From Gracilibacillus salitolerans (GTDB taxonomy: Bacteria; Bacillota; Bacilli; Bacillales; Amphibacillaceae): a stretch of 64,000 nucleotides of DNA. The stretch covers positions 2,604,001 through 2,668,000 of the forward strand of contig NZ_CP045915.1 in the NCBI RefSeq assembly GCF_009650095.1, in the 5' to 3' direction. Below the pieces are notes generated by a model. The model searched no databases and was not told where the DNA came from. It was given only the letters and a program-made list of their open reading frames with translations. Shown here in pieces: positions 1 through 8,636 of this stretch. Made by a program: the position numbers and the translations under genes. The first letter of the stretch is position 1. Each line of letters starts with the position of its first letter.

Positions 1-435
1 GCTTTGCTCGGATCGATTGACAGTTGACGAAATGAACTTATAATCAAATGCGAGCACTTCCCTCAAGATATAAATGCATCTCTCAAGCGCTGTTAGTTGA
101 TGTAAGAGAACTATAAAAGCGTAAGAAATAGACTCCTCTTTTAAAAGGTTGGCTAAGGGAGCATTTGCTTCTGGTGTAACAATAGGTTCCGGTAGCCACG
201 GACCTGGGTAAACTTCTCGTTTTTTTATAGAAGATTGAAGATGATTCAAGCTTTTATTTGTCGTCATTTTTGTCAAATAAGCCTTTGGATCATCAATAGT
301 AAACAGATCTACTTTTTCTAACTGTAGGAAAACATCATGTACAATATCCTCTGCATCTTTAATTGAACCTACCATGCGATAAGCAACCGCGAAAAGTAGC
401 GGTTTATACTCATCATATAAATGACTATAATCCAT
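1..435 (-). CDS. RNA polymerase sigma factor, ECF41/SigJ-like (partial, C-terminus beyond window)
   Basis: The reading frame is open from the ATG at 435 down to base 1, giving the first 145 residues. Residues about 8-65 look like sigma region 2 (DAEDIVHDVF at 28-37). The linker motif GPWLPEP at 78-84 is characteristic of the ECF41 (SigJ-type) group. Residues about 100-145 (LTALERCIYILREV) match the start of region 4. ECF41 factors normally carry a C-terminal SnoaL-like domain, which would lie outside the window. No anti-sigma gene is visible. Upstream on the same strand lies a glycosyltransferase gene, separated by about 135 bases. The ribosome binding site is weak (AAAGCTGG). Family assignment is from motifs; the target regulon is unknown. 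Confidence 0.8.
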   Translation of the reverse strand, partial: MDYSHLYDEYKPLLFAVAYRMVGSIKDAEDIVHDVFLQLEKVDLFTIDDPKAYLTKMTTNKSLNHLQSSIKKREVYPGPWLPEPIVTPEANAPLANLLKEESISYAFIVLLHQLTALERCIYILREVLAFDYKFISSTVNRSEQS

Positions 436-570
436 TATTATTACCAGCTTTCTTTTTTTATCAATCATTCAATGGTCGAAGTTGTTTAACTCCATATTAT
501 AACAAAACCGTGATGAAATCGACCAAAAGGTAATTTAATGGACGTGTAGGCGCTTATAACTAAAATAATG

Positions 571-1683
571 TCACAAAATTTGCTTGATAAGTTCAGATAT
601 TCTTTTATCCATTAGTTGATTATGGTAGTTCTCTAAGCTTGCATTCATTATTTCGAGATGTTCTCTACTTTTAAAAAAAGTGAACAGCTGACTCTCGAGA
701 TCCGTCCAGTTATTCAGGTAGTAAACAACTCCTAATTTTTGTAATTGATCCAAGTTGATAACTTCTTGTCCTGGAAGAGCGTGATAGATAAAAGTTGGCT
801 TTCTTTTTCTTAAACATTCACTTATCGTTACCCCTCCTGGTTTAGTTAGAATACCGTCTATCGAATCATAAAGTTCATTCATTTCCTTTCTGCATGTAAT
901 ATATTTTAACGGAATAACGTTTTGATTATTTAGTCTTTTCAATTTTCGGTATAGCAGCTTGTTTTTTCCACAAAGGACATAAAATTTGATGTTACCACTT
1001 GTTTTTATATTGTTTAACAAATCCTCCATCGCACCAACCCCGAGATTTCCACCCGTAACCATAATGGATAGAAAGGAAGAATTATTTTTCAGGACTGGAT
1101 TTCTGTTTGACTTAATCTCATGATGAACAGGAATACCTGTAAACCATATTCGCTGCTCTGGTATTCCTTTTTTTATTAAGAGTTCTTTCATATTTGGAGA
1201 TGATACAAAATGAAAGTCAATATGATCCGTTCCCCAAAAGCGATGTATGAAAAAGTCGGTATAAACATTAATTACCGGAATGTTGGTGATACCCTTTTCC
1301 TTCATCACATTCAACATATAGGATGGTAACGCATGGGTGCAGATCACACAATCTGGTTGTTTCTCTTTTATTAGTTGTTGCATTTGAGCTAAGAAAAGTA
1401 GTTCATATAGCTTGAAATTTTTAGGCTGTTCTAAATTTTTATATACACTTTGTTGATAGATCCAATTATATAAATTAGGAAATAAATGAATCCATTTCAG
1501 ATAAACTCCTGAGACGACAGCTTCCATTTTCCCATAGCTATAGGAAAGGATTTCTGCCTTTTCGCATTGCACTCGTGGTTCATTTAATTCGATTTCATGT
1601 ATTAAAGAATCTGCAACTTGATGGTGACCAGAAGGTATGTTTAAAAATGGGAGAAATAAGATCTTCTTTGAATATAGTGTCAT
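571..1683 (-). CDS. UgtP/MGDG-synthase-like glycosyltransferase (GT28 family)
   Basis: A 370-residue glycosyltransferase related to processive diacylglycerol glucosyltransferases (UgtP) and monogalactosyl-diacylglycerol synthases, which move a sugar from a nucleotide sugar to a membrane lipid. Visible signatures are the N-terminal glycine/histidine loop IPSGHHQVA at about 16-24 and the C-terminal donor-binding KPGG at about 281-284 followed by TISE. It resembles B. subtilis YkoN more than UgtP itself, and the adjacent YkoQ- and YkoP-like genes support this. The start at 1683 was chosen because GAGGTG lies 5 bases upstream; a longer frame upstream has no such site. The gene is divergent from the metallophosphoesterase at 1787. 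The acceptor lipid is an inference. Confidence 0.8.
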   Translation of the reverse strand: MTLYSKKILFLPFLNIPSGHHQVADSLIHEIELNEPRVQCEKAEILSYSYGKMEAVVSGVYLKWIHLFPNLYNWIYQQSVYKNLEQPKNFKLYELLFLAQMQQLIKEKQPDCVICTHALPSYMLNVMKEKGITNIPVINVYTDFFIHRFWGTDHIDFHFVSSPNMKELLIKKGIPEQRIWFTGIPVHHEIKSNRNPVLKNNSSFLSIMVTGGNLGVGAMEDLLNNIKTSGNIKFYVLCGKNKLLYRKLKRLNNQNVIPLKYITCRKEMNELYDSIDGILTKPGGVTISECLRKRKPTFIYHALPGQEVINLDQLQKLGVVYYLNNWTDLESQLFTFFKSREHLEIMNASLENYHNQLMDKRISELIKQIL

Positions 1684-1786
1684 GATGCACCTCATAAATA
1701 TCAGATTGTATTGGAAGTCCACCCATAAATTGCCGTAACAATTAAGGAAAAAAACCTGTATAATTAGGACCAGAGGAGTGATGAAT

Positions 1787-2635
1787 ATGTTCATGCTATT
1801 ATTAATTAGTTTCATTATCCTAGTGGCTATTTTTATTTTCAAAGCATATAAAAACACACAAAATATTATCGTTAGAAAAATTAAAATAGATAACGCCCAA
1901 ACAGAATCAGTTTCAACCTTAAATATATTGCATCTTTCTGATTTGCATCTGGAAAATATCTCGATATCCGCTGAATTGCTTTATGAAAAGCTAAAGGATG
2001 AGGCTATTGATTTAATTGCCCTTACTGGTGATTTTCTTGATCGAAAGCGAACAATCCCAAAGCTAATTCCTTATTTAAAGGTTTTAAATAAATTGAATCC
2101 TAAGTATGGTATTTACACGGTATTAGGTAATCATGATTATGTTTTAAAAGGGGTAGATTTACAAACATTAATAGGTACGCTTAATAAATATAATTGTAAT
2201 GTGCTGCAAAATAGCAATGAAACCATTTATATTGAAAATCAGCCATTAAACATTATTGGTATTGATGATTTCAGTACACACCGTAGTGATTTGTCCAGCT
2301 CTTATCAATCCATCAAAAAAGGGACGAATTTAGTACTGACACATGATCCTAATATCGTGCTTAATATGAAAAAATATGATTTCGATTATTTGTTAGCTGG
2401 TCATTTTCATGGAGGCCAAATTTGTTATCCCAAAGCATACCATCTTGCCAAAATGGGGAAACTTGCCAAAATGAATATTATAAAAGGGCTTCATGCACAA
2501 GATGGGCGTCCTTTCTATATCAGTGAAGGAATGGGTCAAACTGGTGTAAACATCAGAGTTGGAAGCTTACCAGAAATAACACTTCATCAGTTATCCATTG
2601 AAAAGAAAAATGCCAATCTAAATCCAGCTATTTAA
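1787..2635 (+). CDS. Membrane-anchored metallophosphoesterase (YkoQ-like)
   Basis: A 282-residue calcineurin-like phosphoesterase with one N-terminal membrane helix (residues 1-20). All dinuclear metal motifs are present: D52-x-H54, GDFLD 81-85, GNHD 114-117, H186 and GHFHGG 205-210. It resembles B. subtilis YkoQ and the YkuE/LpxH-like branch, whose members hydrolyse phosphate or pyrophosphate bonds, some of them on lipids; the substrate here is unknown. The start at 1787 is set by AGAGGAG eight bases upstream; in-frame GTG (1778) and ATG (1781) overlap or crowd that site. It is divergent from the glycosyltransferase gene and convergent with the YkoP-like gene, with a shared terminator at 2714-2743. 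Confidence 0.85.
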   Translation: MFMLLLISFIILVAIFIFKAYKNTQNIIVRKIKIDNAQTESVSTLNILHLSDLHLENISISAELLYEKLKDEAIDLIALTGDFLDRKRTIPKLIPYLKVLNKLNPKYGIYTVLGNHDYVLKGVDLQTLIGTLNKYNCNVLQNSNETIYIENQPLNIIGIDDFSTHRSDLSSSYQSIKKGTNLVLTHDPNIVLNMKKYDFDYLLAGHFHGGQICYPKAYHLAKMGKLAKMNIIKGLHAQDGRPFYISEGMGQTGVNIRVGSLPEITLHQLSIEKKNANLNPAI

Positions 2636-2713
2636 TTTGAGTCTTACTCTAGGCTCCATAAGTTTATTATTTATTGGATGGCGAAGATAATACATTCCTA
2701 TATTTGGTTGCCC

Positions 2714-2743
2714 AAAAAACTCCTGTCATCACAGGAGTTTTTT
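2714..2743. terminator. Bidirectional intrinsic terminator
   Basis: An 8-bp stem ACTCCTGT/ACAGGAGT (2719-2726 with 2731-2738) with a 4-base loop, flanked by an A-run on one side and a T-run on the other, so it can end transcription from both the metallophosphoesterase gene and the convergent YkoP-like gene. Confidence 0.85.
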
Positions 2744-2785
2744 TATTTTCTATAAAGAATTAGGACTCTTCGCTTTTGTTCTTAG

Positions 2786-3361
2786 CTACTTCATTTGTTG
2801 AAAGTATTTTTGTAACAACCTGTCTTTAGACATGAATAAATAACATGGATGATGTTTTTTAAGATTGTTTGAGGAAAGTGAATTAACCGATAGCCAGTAG
2901 ATCGGGAGTAAAGCAATACATTTAAAGTATTTATAAAAGGGACTACTAATCTCAATAGAGTCAAAACCTAATTTGGAGCTGCCCCGATTCAGCATAGTTA
3001 TACCTATAATCCCTTTTATATCAGTGGCGTTGGAATGGTTGTTCACATATTCAGCAAGTTGTGGTAATGATTTTTCCACACTTTGATGAATGACCATAGC
3101 CTTTCTAACATCACTTTTCATACTTCTGATACTTTTCATTAACTGTGCATTATGAAGATGAATTTTTATTAATAGATCATTTTTTTGGATGACAGTACCA
3201 TCAGATAATATCGATTCTTTTCCCTTATAACGGGTTAAACGAACTCTAAAAATATTTCGATCACTACCTTTTACGCCATCAATATAAACAAGGCGAGTAA
3301 ACATAAAATAAATAGGATCAATTATTAGCCATAGTGTAAGTACATATAGTTTGATATTCAT
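2786..3361 (-). CDS. YkoP-like conserved hypothetical protein
   Basis: A 191-residue protein with one hydrophobic N-terminal segment (residues about 3-20), then a conserved-looking region beginning FTRLVYIDG that resembles B. subtilis YkoP; the function is not known. The central part (residues about 45-110) is polar and mixed alpha/beta in character. The start at 3361 follows AGAGGAAA by about seven bases; an in-frame ATG six codons earlier overlaps that site. It is the last gene of a leftward series (TVP38-like, phosphatase-like, EEP-fold, YkoP-like). In B. subtilis ykoN, ykoP and ykoQ are neighbours, which supports the identity. The assignment is from recalled family resemblance, not a search. 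Confidence 0.6.
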   Translation of the reverse strand: MNIKLYVLTLWLIIDPIYFMFTRLVYIDGVKGSDRNIFRVRLTRYKGKESILSDGTVIQKNDLLIKIHLHNAQLMKSIRSMKSDVRKAMVIHQSVEKSLPQLAEYVNNHSNATDIKGIIGITMLNRGSSKLGFDSIEISSPFYKYFKCIALLPIYWLSVNSLSSNNLKKHHPCYLFMSKDRLLQKYFQQMK

Positions 3362-3468
3362 TATCTTATTTCCTCTCATAAAGTAATACCAATACTATTT
3401 TGTCATGTGTTGAAATGATTATTCTGTAAGATGTTACCTTTTCAGGATATTTTGAGAGGAAAAGACTG

Positions 3469-4185
3469 TTAAATGGATAATGTAGCTACTAAAGGCAAAT
3501 GATCAGAAGCGGTCGGAATTGACTCGTTAACCTGTACATCCAGAATTTTGAAGTCCTCACTAACAAAAATATAATCCAACCTTTTTCGTGGTTTTTTAGA
3601 TGGGTATGTAAGACCCGTTTGATTTTCAACAGAGTCCCATACATCTCTGTACACCTCTACTACTTTTTGCCATCTTTTGGATTGTACATTCATATTCCAA
3701 TCTCCAATAATAACTGCTGGTCTTTTCACTTTATTTATAATGAATTCACTTTGTTTCTTATGAAGACAAGGGTTTAAGCTTAAGTGTGTAACATAAACAT
3801 GCACCAATTTGTCATCGAATGGAATAGCTGCCTCCAGTATAGATCTATCTTCAATAAAATAAAGTCGATTGCTAAAAATATAATTTTTTGATGCATGTAA
3901 AGGGAAACGAGATAAAATGGCGTTCCCATATTGTCGAGTAGAATGATTCGTTTTTGGTTTTAAGGACAGGGAAGGACTGAAAGCGCCATAGTAATTTAAT
4001 TTATTAGTTAAATACTCCATTTGATCTTGAAAATGACTTCGTTTTGAAAAATATCTATCTACTTCATTTAGACCAATTATATCTGCATTACTGTTAGTTA
4101 TAACCTTACAAATTCGATCAAGGTCCACTTCCTTATCTAACCCTTTACCGTGATGAACATTATAAGTCATTACCTTAAAGTGCAT
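3469..4185 (-). CDS. Endonuclease/exonuclease/phosphatase (EEP) superfamily hydrolase
   Basis: A 238-residue single-domain protein of the EEP fold (DNase I, inositol-polyphosphate phosphatase and sphingomyelinase relatives). The catalytic set is complete: N9 in TYNVHHG, E41 in GLNE, D162 and N164 in GDWN, and D228-H229 in SDHLPL. No signal peptide or membrane helix is seen, so it is probably cytoplasmic. A GGAGG site lies ahead of the ATG at 4185. The upstream phosphatase-like gene ends 39 bases away, suggesting one transcript. The substrate cannot be told from the sequence; phosphodiester cleavage in nucleic acids or lipids is possible. Confidence 0.8.
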   Translation of the reverse strand: MHFKVMTYNVHHGKGLDKEVDLDRICKVITNSNADIIGLNEVDRYFSKRSHFQDQMEYLTNKLNYYGAFSPSLSLKPKTNHSTRQYGNAILSRFPLHASKNYIFSNRLYFIEDRSILEAAIPFDDKLVHVYVTHLSLNPCLHKKQSEFIINKVKRPAVIIGDWNMNVQSKRWQKVVEVYRDVWDSVENQTGLTYPSKKPRKRLDYIFVSEDFKILDVQVNESIPTASDHLPLVATLSI

Positions 4186-4224
4186 GAAGTAGTCCTCCGT
4201 TATATTCCTGTCATTTTAAAATTC

Positions 4225-5829
4225 CTACATTCCTTCATTATTTGCATCGTTTACTATTTTCAAAATCCATTCCTTTAGATCGACCATCCGCTTATGTTCT
4301 GGTTTCAATTTAGTTCCGGTAACAATCATTGGAAAATAGGAATCATGCTTATAAAGAGATCCATGACTAGCGCCATTCACATGAGTCGGTGATCCCTCTC
4401 CAACAAATTCAAAGCCAGGTTTTGCGTCTACAATTAAATACCTTCCTGAATGTGAATAAAAAGAACTATATAACCGTGCGAGTCCATCAGGAAAATCTTG
4501 ATACGTCACCTTTAGATCCTTTGTTAAAGAGAGATCTAAGATTTTTTCATTACCTTCTATTTCCCATTTCTGACCATATGAATCAGTGAATATGCCATCA
4601 GGTTTAAATGAAAGAAGACCTTCCTTGTCCCCAGAAATGACGTTTACCACATCATCTTGTTTCCATGCTATAAAATTAATTCGATCCTCGCTTTTTAACT
4701 GTGTGGCAATTTGCTCCTGCTCTAGCTTACTATCTAACAAGTAAATAAATGACATACGTTCATTTAATCCTAGAACGATTTGATCTTGTTCTTGAATCGG
4801 ACCGCTAATTTGATGTATGTTATAGTCTTTTAGCAATTTCCTCAAATCAATTAATGCTTGTTCTTCATCCTTTCCAATGTCACTTTGCCCACTATCCCCC
4901 ATTACAATCCATATATTATCCTGTATTGCCTCTTCCCATGATGGATAACTATTAAGAATTTCTTGCAATTGTTTATCAGACTCTTCAATTCCTTTCATCT
5001 CATTTACTCCATTTTTATGTATTACTTTATCATTATCAGAGAAATAAACGAGAGAATAGGAAGGTAAATGATCTTCCTCGATCAAAAATTTAAGTTCTTT
5101 TGTAGCAAACTCATTATTAAAACCAAATGCTTGCCAAAAATGAGTCTTGTTGTTACTTGGGTCTAATTTTGATAATAAGCCATAAGAAAAATGTCTTGGT
5201 CCATTGATCGAATCCCCCTTTTCTAAAAAGCCGTTCATATTCAAAATTCTAGGTACGCTTATTAATCGTTTTTGGTTTCCCCGAAATACAAGTGTGTTTA
5301 CTGAGGCTGATTTCCCATCTAATTCCTCATGAATGGTTTTTACATCTTTACTTAAGTGATGATGATTTAGTATAAACAAGCTATTGTGAAGAACTTGCTT
5401 CATTCCTATTTTCATTATTTCTTTTCTGGCACTGCCATAACTAATAAACTGTTTATTTTGTTCATCGTACCAGACAAGTGCCGGAACCTTATGATCATTT
5501 GGATATGTTCCAGTTAACAGTGTGCTGTCAATAGTAACCGACATAGTAGGATAACTGCTCACCATATCTGGATAATAGTTGCCATTATGAATTAAAAATT
5601 CTAATGCTGGTGCTTTTCCTTCTTTTATTGTATTTTGTAACGGTTTATCCATGATAGAATCAATAATAATCATAACAACAGGTTTAGATGTATCGTTTGA
5701 AGACTGATTTAATGTATTTGTTTTCACGATTGGCTGGATTAAATATAAATAAACAAGAGAAAGTATTAACAAAATGATGAGAATAATAATAGTTAGTTTT
5801 AACACTTTATTCAATCTCCTTTCCTTCAT
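4225..5829 (-). CDS. Membrane-anchored alkaline-phosphatase-superfamily protein (type I phosphodiesterase/nucleotide pyrophosphatase-like)
   Basis: A 534-residue protein with an N-terminal membrane helix (about 12-33) and an extracytoplasmic domain of the PF01663 type. Visible metal-site elements are D57 in MIIIDS, a candidate nucleophile T95 in SYPTMS, D267-x3-H271 and H489 in SHGS. The usual SDHG motif is replaced by GDSG at 311-314, so one histidine metal ligand appears missing. The start at 5829 is supported by GAGGG nine bases upstream; the longer frame to 5871 has no well-spaced site. It lies between the TVP38-like and EEP genes. Activity and substrate are uncertain. Confidence 0.75.
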   Translation of the reverse strand: MKERRLNKVLKLTIIILIILLILSLVYLYLIQPIVKTNTLNQSSNDTSKPVVMIIIDSIMDKPLQNTIKEGKAPALEFLIHNGNYYPDMVSSYPTMSVTIDSTLLTGTYPNDHKVPALVWYDEQNKQFISYGSARKEIMKIGMKQVLHNSLFILNHHHLSKDVKTIHEELDGKSASVNTLVFRGNQKRLISVPRILNMNGFLEKGDSINGPRHFSYGLLSKLDPSNNKTHFWQAFGFNNEFATKELKFLIEEDHLPSYSLVYFSDNDKVIHKNGVNEMKGIEESDKQLQEILNSYPSWEEAIQDNIWIVMGDSGQSDIGKDEEQALIDLRKLLKDYNIHQISGPIQEQDQIVLGLNERMSFIYLLDSKLEQEQIATQLKSEDRINFIAWKQDDVVNVISGDKEGLLSFKPDGIFTDSYGQKWEIEGNEKILDLSLTKDLKVTYQDFPDGLARLYSSFYSHSGRYLIVDAKPGFEFVGEGSPTHVNGASHGSLYKHDSYFPMIVTGTKLKPEHKRMVDLKEWILKIVNDANNEGM

Positions 5830-5880
5830 ATAAGAAATCCCTCTTCCATCAAAGTAATTAGTCATCTTCATAATTTCGAA

Positions 5881-6495
5881 TTAGCACGTCCTCCACCAAC
5901 GATAAAAAGGAATGATAATGATTAGGAAGCCTAAATAGATACCAATTCCCATCATTAAGTGTTGAATCGATTCGAATAATTGATTTCCTATGAAAGCATA
6001 AACAATCATTCCGGGAATTTGTCCAATTGCAGTTGCTAGAATATAGGTTTTAAACAACATAGTGCTTAAGCCAGAATAAATATTTACTACAGGCGGGGGG
6101 ATAATCGGTATCATTCGACTAAATAATACAGCTATAAAGGCATTATGACTAATAAGTTCATCAAACTTTTTAATCTTATTAAATCTTGTAATAAGTTGCT
6201 GGAATTCCTTTATAAAGACAAAACGAGCAAAAAAGAATAAGATAGCTGAAGCTCCAATTGAACCAAACCAATTAATAGCCGCGCCCATCCAAATTCCGTA
6301 TTTTGCCCCCATTAATGCGCCGAATACAGAAAAAGGAACTACAGGAATAATCCCAAAGAAAACAGCAAGACAAAACATCAGCGGGAGCTGTGATGGTTCA
6401 CTTCTATTTAACCAATTGATTAACGGTTCATGAAAAAAGAAAGCAGTTAACAAAATGATTCCATATGAAATGACAACAATGATCCCTTTCTTCAT
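5881..6495 (-). CDS. TVP38/TMEM64 family (DedA/VTT-type) membrane protein
   Basis: A 204-residue polytopic membrane protein with about five or six hydrophobic segments. Residues about 50-75 carry the glycine-rich signature of the VTT domain (FGALMGAKYG..MGAAINWFGS), and residues about 125-145 the FSRMIPIIPPPVVNIYSGL stretch typical of the family. VTT/DedA proteins act in lipid translocation and membrane homeostasis; that is family knowledge, not shown here. AAGGGAG precedes the ATG at 6495. The gene ends 51 bases before the phosphatase-like gene, so the two are probably cotranscribed. Confidence 0.85.
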   Translation of the reverse strand: MKKGIIVVISYGIILLTAFFFHEPLINWLNRSEPSQLPLMFCLAVFFGIIPVVPFSVFGALMGAKYGIWMGAAINWFGSIGASAILFFFARFVFIKEFQQLITRFNKIKKFDELISHNAFIAVLFSRMIPIIPPPVVNIYSGLSTMLFKTYILATAIGQIPGMIVYAFIGNQLFESIQHLMMGIGIYLGFLIIIIPFYRWWRTC

Positions 6496-6624
6496 GAGTG
6501 AACTCCCTTAAAGCTATATTAGAAATGAAACCTGTTCATGTTAATCAAAAAATTGCAGCATGTTGGCGCATACTATTCTCTCTTCCCTAGAAAAGGTAAC
6601 GCATGAGTACAAATAATACACAAA

Positions 6625-6990
6625 TTACTGATCAGTGAACCATTTCGTCACTTTAGTTCCTACTCCTACAAATGTCTCGATGATGGCTTGTGCACCTGCT
6701 ATCGATAAGATAAAGATAACCGGCCAAGCAATGGTTGGAATAAACATATAAGAAATCGCGATAATAATCGCACTCCAAACCCCTGCACACCAATAACAGT
6801 TAAGGAGATAACCAAATTTCGAAGTTGGAACGTTTTTAATATGCTCGTTTCCTTTGTCATCAATAATTTTTTCCTTCTTCAAAAAAGGTTTTCTGATAAA
6901 TTCCGTAATTTTATCAAAGACAATTAAATGTGTTAAACGATAACTTGCCAAGATGATTATGAAATATGTTAACCAATTTAAGTTATTCAA
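6625..6990 (-). CDS. yjcA: DUF1360 sporulation-associated membrane protein (YjcA-like)
   Basis: A 121-residue protein with two or three membrane segments and the DUF1360 signatures SYRLTHLIVFDKI near the N-terminus and LNCYWCAGVWSA near residues 65-76. B. subtilis YjcA, a mother-cell sporulation protein, has the same length and motifs. The start is a TTG at 6990 preceded by GGGAGGAAAA. Its role is unknown beyond association with sporulation. It stands alone between the TVP38-like gene and the sdhB paralogue. Confidence 0.75.
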   Translation of the reverse strand: MNNLNWLTYFIIILASYRLTHLIVFDKITEFIRKPFLKKEKIIDDKGNEHIKNVPTSKFGYLLNCYWCAGVWSAIIIAISYMFIPTIAWPVIFILSIAGAQAIIETFVGVGTKVTKWFTDQ

Positions 6991-7061
6991 CGTTTTCCTC
7001 CCTGCTGATCCTTTTTGTATTCAGTTAACATAATAAAATTATTGTTACTTAAATCAATATC

Positions 7062-7802
7062 CTAACCGAAGAAATCAAGAAATGACTTGAATGTTGCTTC
7101 GCGATTGATTTTTGCAATGGAGGTAGTTAACGGAACACCTTTCGGACAGACTTGTACACAGTTTTGAGAATTACCACATGATTCTAATCCCCCGTCCCCC
7201 ATAAATCCTTCAAGACGGTCCTGTTTATGCATTGCTCCAGTTGGGTGTATATTTTTTAACTCGATTTGAGCAAAAACAAAAGGTCCTAAAAAATCGGAGT
7301 TATTGTTTACATTTGGGCACGCTTCTAAGCAAACACCACACGTAAAACATTTAGACAACTCATATCCCCATTGACGTGTTGATTCATTCATTCGTGGACC
7401 TGAACCGATATCATATGTACCATCAATTGGAATCCAAGCTTGTACCCTCTTTAAGGCTTGAAACATTCTTTCTCTCTCAATGACTAAATCTCGAATTACT
7501 GGAAAAGTTTCCATTGGCTTTAACCTAATTGGTTGTTCTAATCGATCCACTAAAGTTGAACAAGCTTGTCTTGGTATATCATTTATAATCATCGAACAAG
7601 CACCGCATACTTCTTCCAAACAATTCATGTCCCATTGTACCGGAGCAGTATGTTCACCTTGTTTATTAACCGGATTACTTCTAATCGACATTAAGACGGA
7701 AATAATATTCATATTGGCACGATAGGGAATGAGAAATTCTTCCTCATATGGTTTAGAGTGTGGATCGTCTTGCCTTTGAACAATTACTTGTATATTTCCC
7801 AT
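7062..7802 (-). CDS. sdhB: Succinate dehydrogenase/fumarate reductase iron-sulfur subunit, without sdhC/sdhA partners
   Basis: A 246-residue SdhB that transfers electrons from the flavoprotein to the membrane quinone site. All cluster ligands are intact: C61, C66, C69, C81 ([2Fe-2S]); C152, C155, C158, C162 ([4Fe-4S]); C209, C215, C219 ([3Fe-4S]). It closely resembles Bacillus SdhB (EEVCGACSM, GPRM, CPKGVPLTTSIA). In Bacillus it is the last gene of sdhCAB, but here the flanks are yjcA and, across about 440 noncoding bases, cotD. GGGGAG stands seven bases ahead of the ATG at 7802; another ATG is at 7805. It is either a second copy or a relocated subunit. Confidence 0.9.
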   Translation of the reverse strand: MGNIQVIVQRQDDPHSKPYEEEFLIPYRANMNIISVLMSIRSNPVNKQGEHTAPVQWDMNCLEEVCGACSMIINDIPRQACSTLVDRLEQPIRLKPMETFPVIRDLVIERERMFQALKRVQAWIPIDGTYDIGSGPRMNESTRQWGYELSKCFTCGVCLEACPNVNNNSDFLGPFVFAQIELKNIHPTGAMHKQDRLEGFMGDGGLESCGNSQNCVQVCPKGVPLTTSIAKINREATFKSFLDFFG

Positions 7803-8242
7803 CATATTTCTCCCCATTCATCTTATAGATAATCCAACCATCTCAAATTAAATGAAACAATCTCTAAAGTAGTTTTTTGAGTGCACCTTGTTTCCACGAA
7901 ATCCTCGTCAGATAGTCTAATGTTTAATACACCTAACACAGTGAAACAGTCACCAAATACTTTAATTAAGATTATATAACTCATAATCAGATATTCTATC
8001 TGCCATTAAACTTCCACAACTGATGATATATACCTTCTACTTAGTATGAAACAATAAAATCAGGAATATTCATCAGCATGTGCTAAAATTCTGCTCGTTT
8101 ACTTCATACAATAAAAAACTGCCATGAATTGTTTTCATGACAGTTAGTATAGAGTAAATTTTCAGGTTATTTTCTGCTAGTTTAACTTACACATCCTCCA
8201 TTGTTTATAAGATCAATCAAAGATGGTCTCTACTCTTCTGAA
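7803..8242. other. Noncoding interval between sdhB and cotD
   Basis: About 440 bases, AT-rich, with no supportable gene on either strand. The only clear element is the cotD terminator at 8112-8145. The promoter of the orphan sdhB must lie here, but no convincing -35/-10 pair was picked out. No fragment of sdhC or sdhA was recognised. Confidence 0.6.
8112..8145 (-). terminator. Terminator of cotD
   Basis: Stem AACTGcCATGAA (8118-8129) with TTCATGaCAGTT (8134-8145), one internal mismatch, followed in the leftward direction by six T (the A-run at 8113-8118 on the plus strand). It lies about 100 bases beyond the cotD stop. Confidence 0.75.
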
Positions 8243-8545
8243 TTATCGTGGCATCATGTTTTGTGGATTCCATTGGCCAGGTCCTGGTTGGTTTCCTGGA
8301 TTATTATATGGTCCTTGCATTGGTCCACCATATACATTAACTTGATCAACTGTATTCTGATAAGAGGTTGTGTGTGGATAGTAATGCGTGTTTTTCACTA
8401 AATGATGATTTACACAAGTAGTATGGGAAGGATGAATGTGCTTTACTTCACTTTCACTACAAGTGTGTACTTCATTAGTTTTAGTTGGATATACAACTGT
8501 CGGTGTTGGTGGCATTCCACAACCAAACGGTCTTCGATGTCTCAT
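8243..8545 (-). CDS. cotD: Inner spore coat protein CotD family
   Basis: A 100-residue His/Pro/Tyr-rich protein. The core HIHPSHTTCVNHHLVKNTHY (about 36-55) is the signature of CotD, an inner-coat structural protein made late in the mother cell. B. subtilis CotD is shorter (about 75 residues); here a Gly/Pro/Asn/Met-rich tail (about 72-100) is added. GAGGTGA precedes the ATG at 8545. A SigK-type promoter match is present upstream (8578-8605), fitting the expected control. Monocistronic, with its own terminator. Confidence 0.88.
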   Translation of the reverse strand: MRHRRPFGCGMPPTPTVVYPTKTNEVHTCSESEVKHIHPSHTTCVNHHLVKNTHYYPHTTSYQNTVDQVNVYGGPMQGPYNNPGNQPGPGQWNPQNMMPR

Positions 8546-8577
8546 TTATAGTCACCTCACTAATTATTATTCTATAC

Positions 8578-8605
8578 TAGCGTATGTCACGATAGTGAGG
8601 ATTGT
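8578..8605 (-). promoter_or_regulatory. Candidate SigK promoter of cotD
   Basis: On the minus strand, CATACGCTA (8586-8578) fits the SigK -10 consensus CATAnnnTA, and an AC (8605-8604) fits the minimal -35 with 17 bases between. It lies about 33 bases upstream of the cotD start. Position and gene type both fit late mother-cell expression; this is a consensus match only. Confidence 0.55.
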
Positions 8606-8636
8606 CTAAGGCATCAACCTATGATAACGATGTTTT

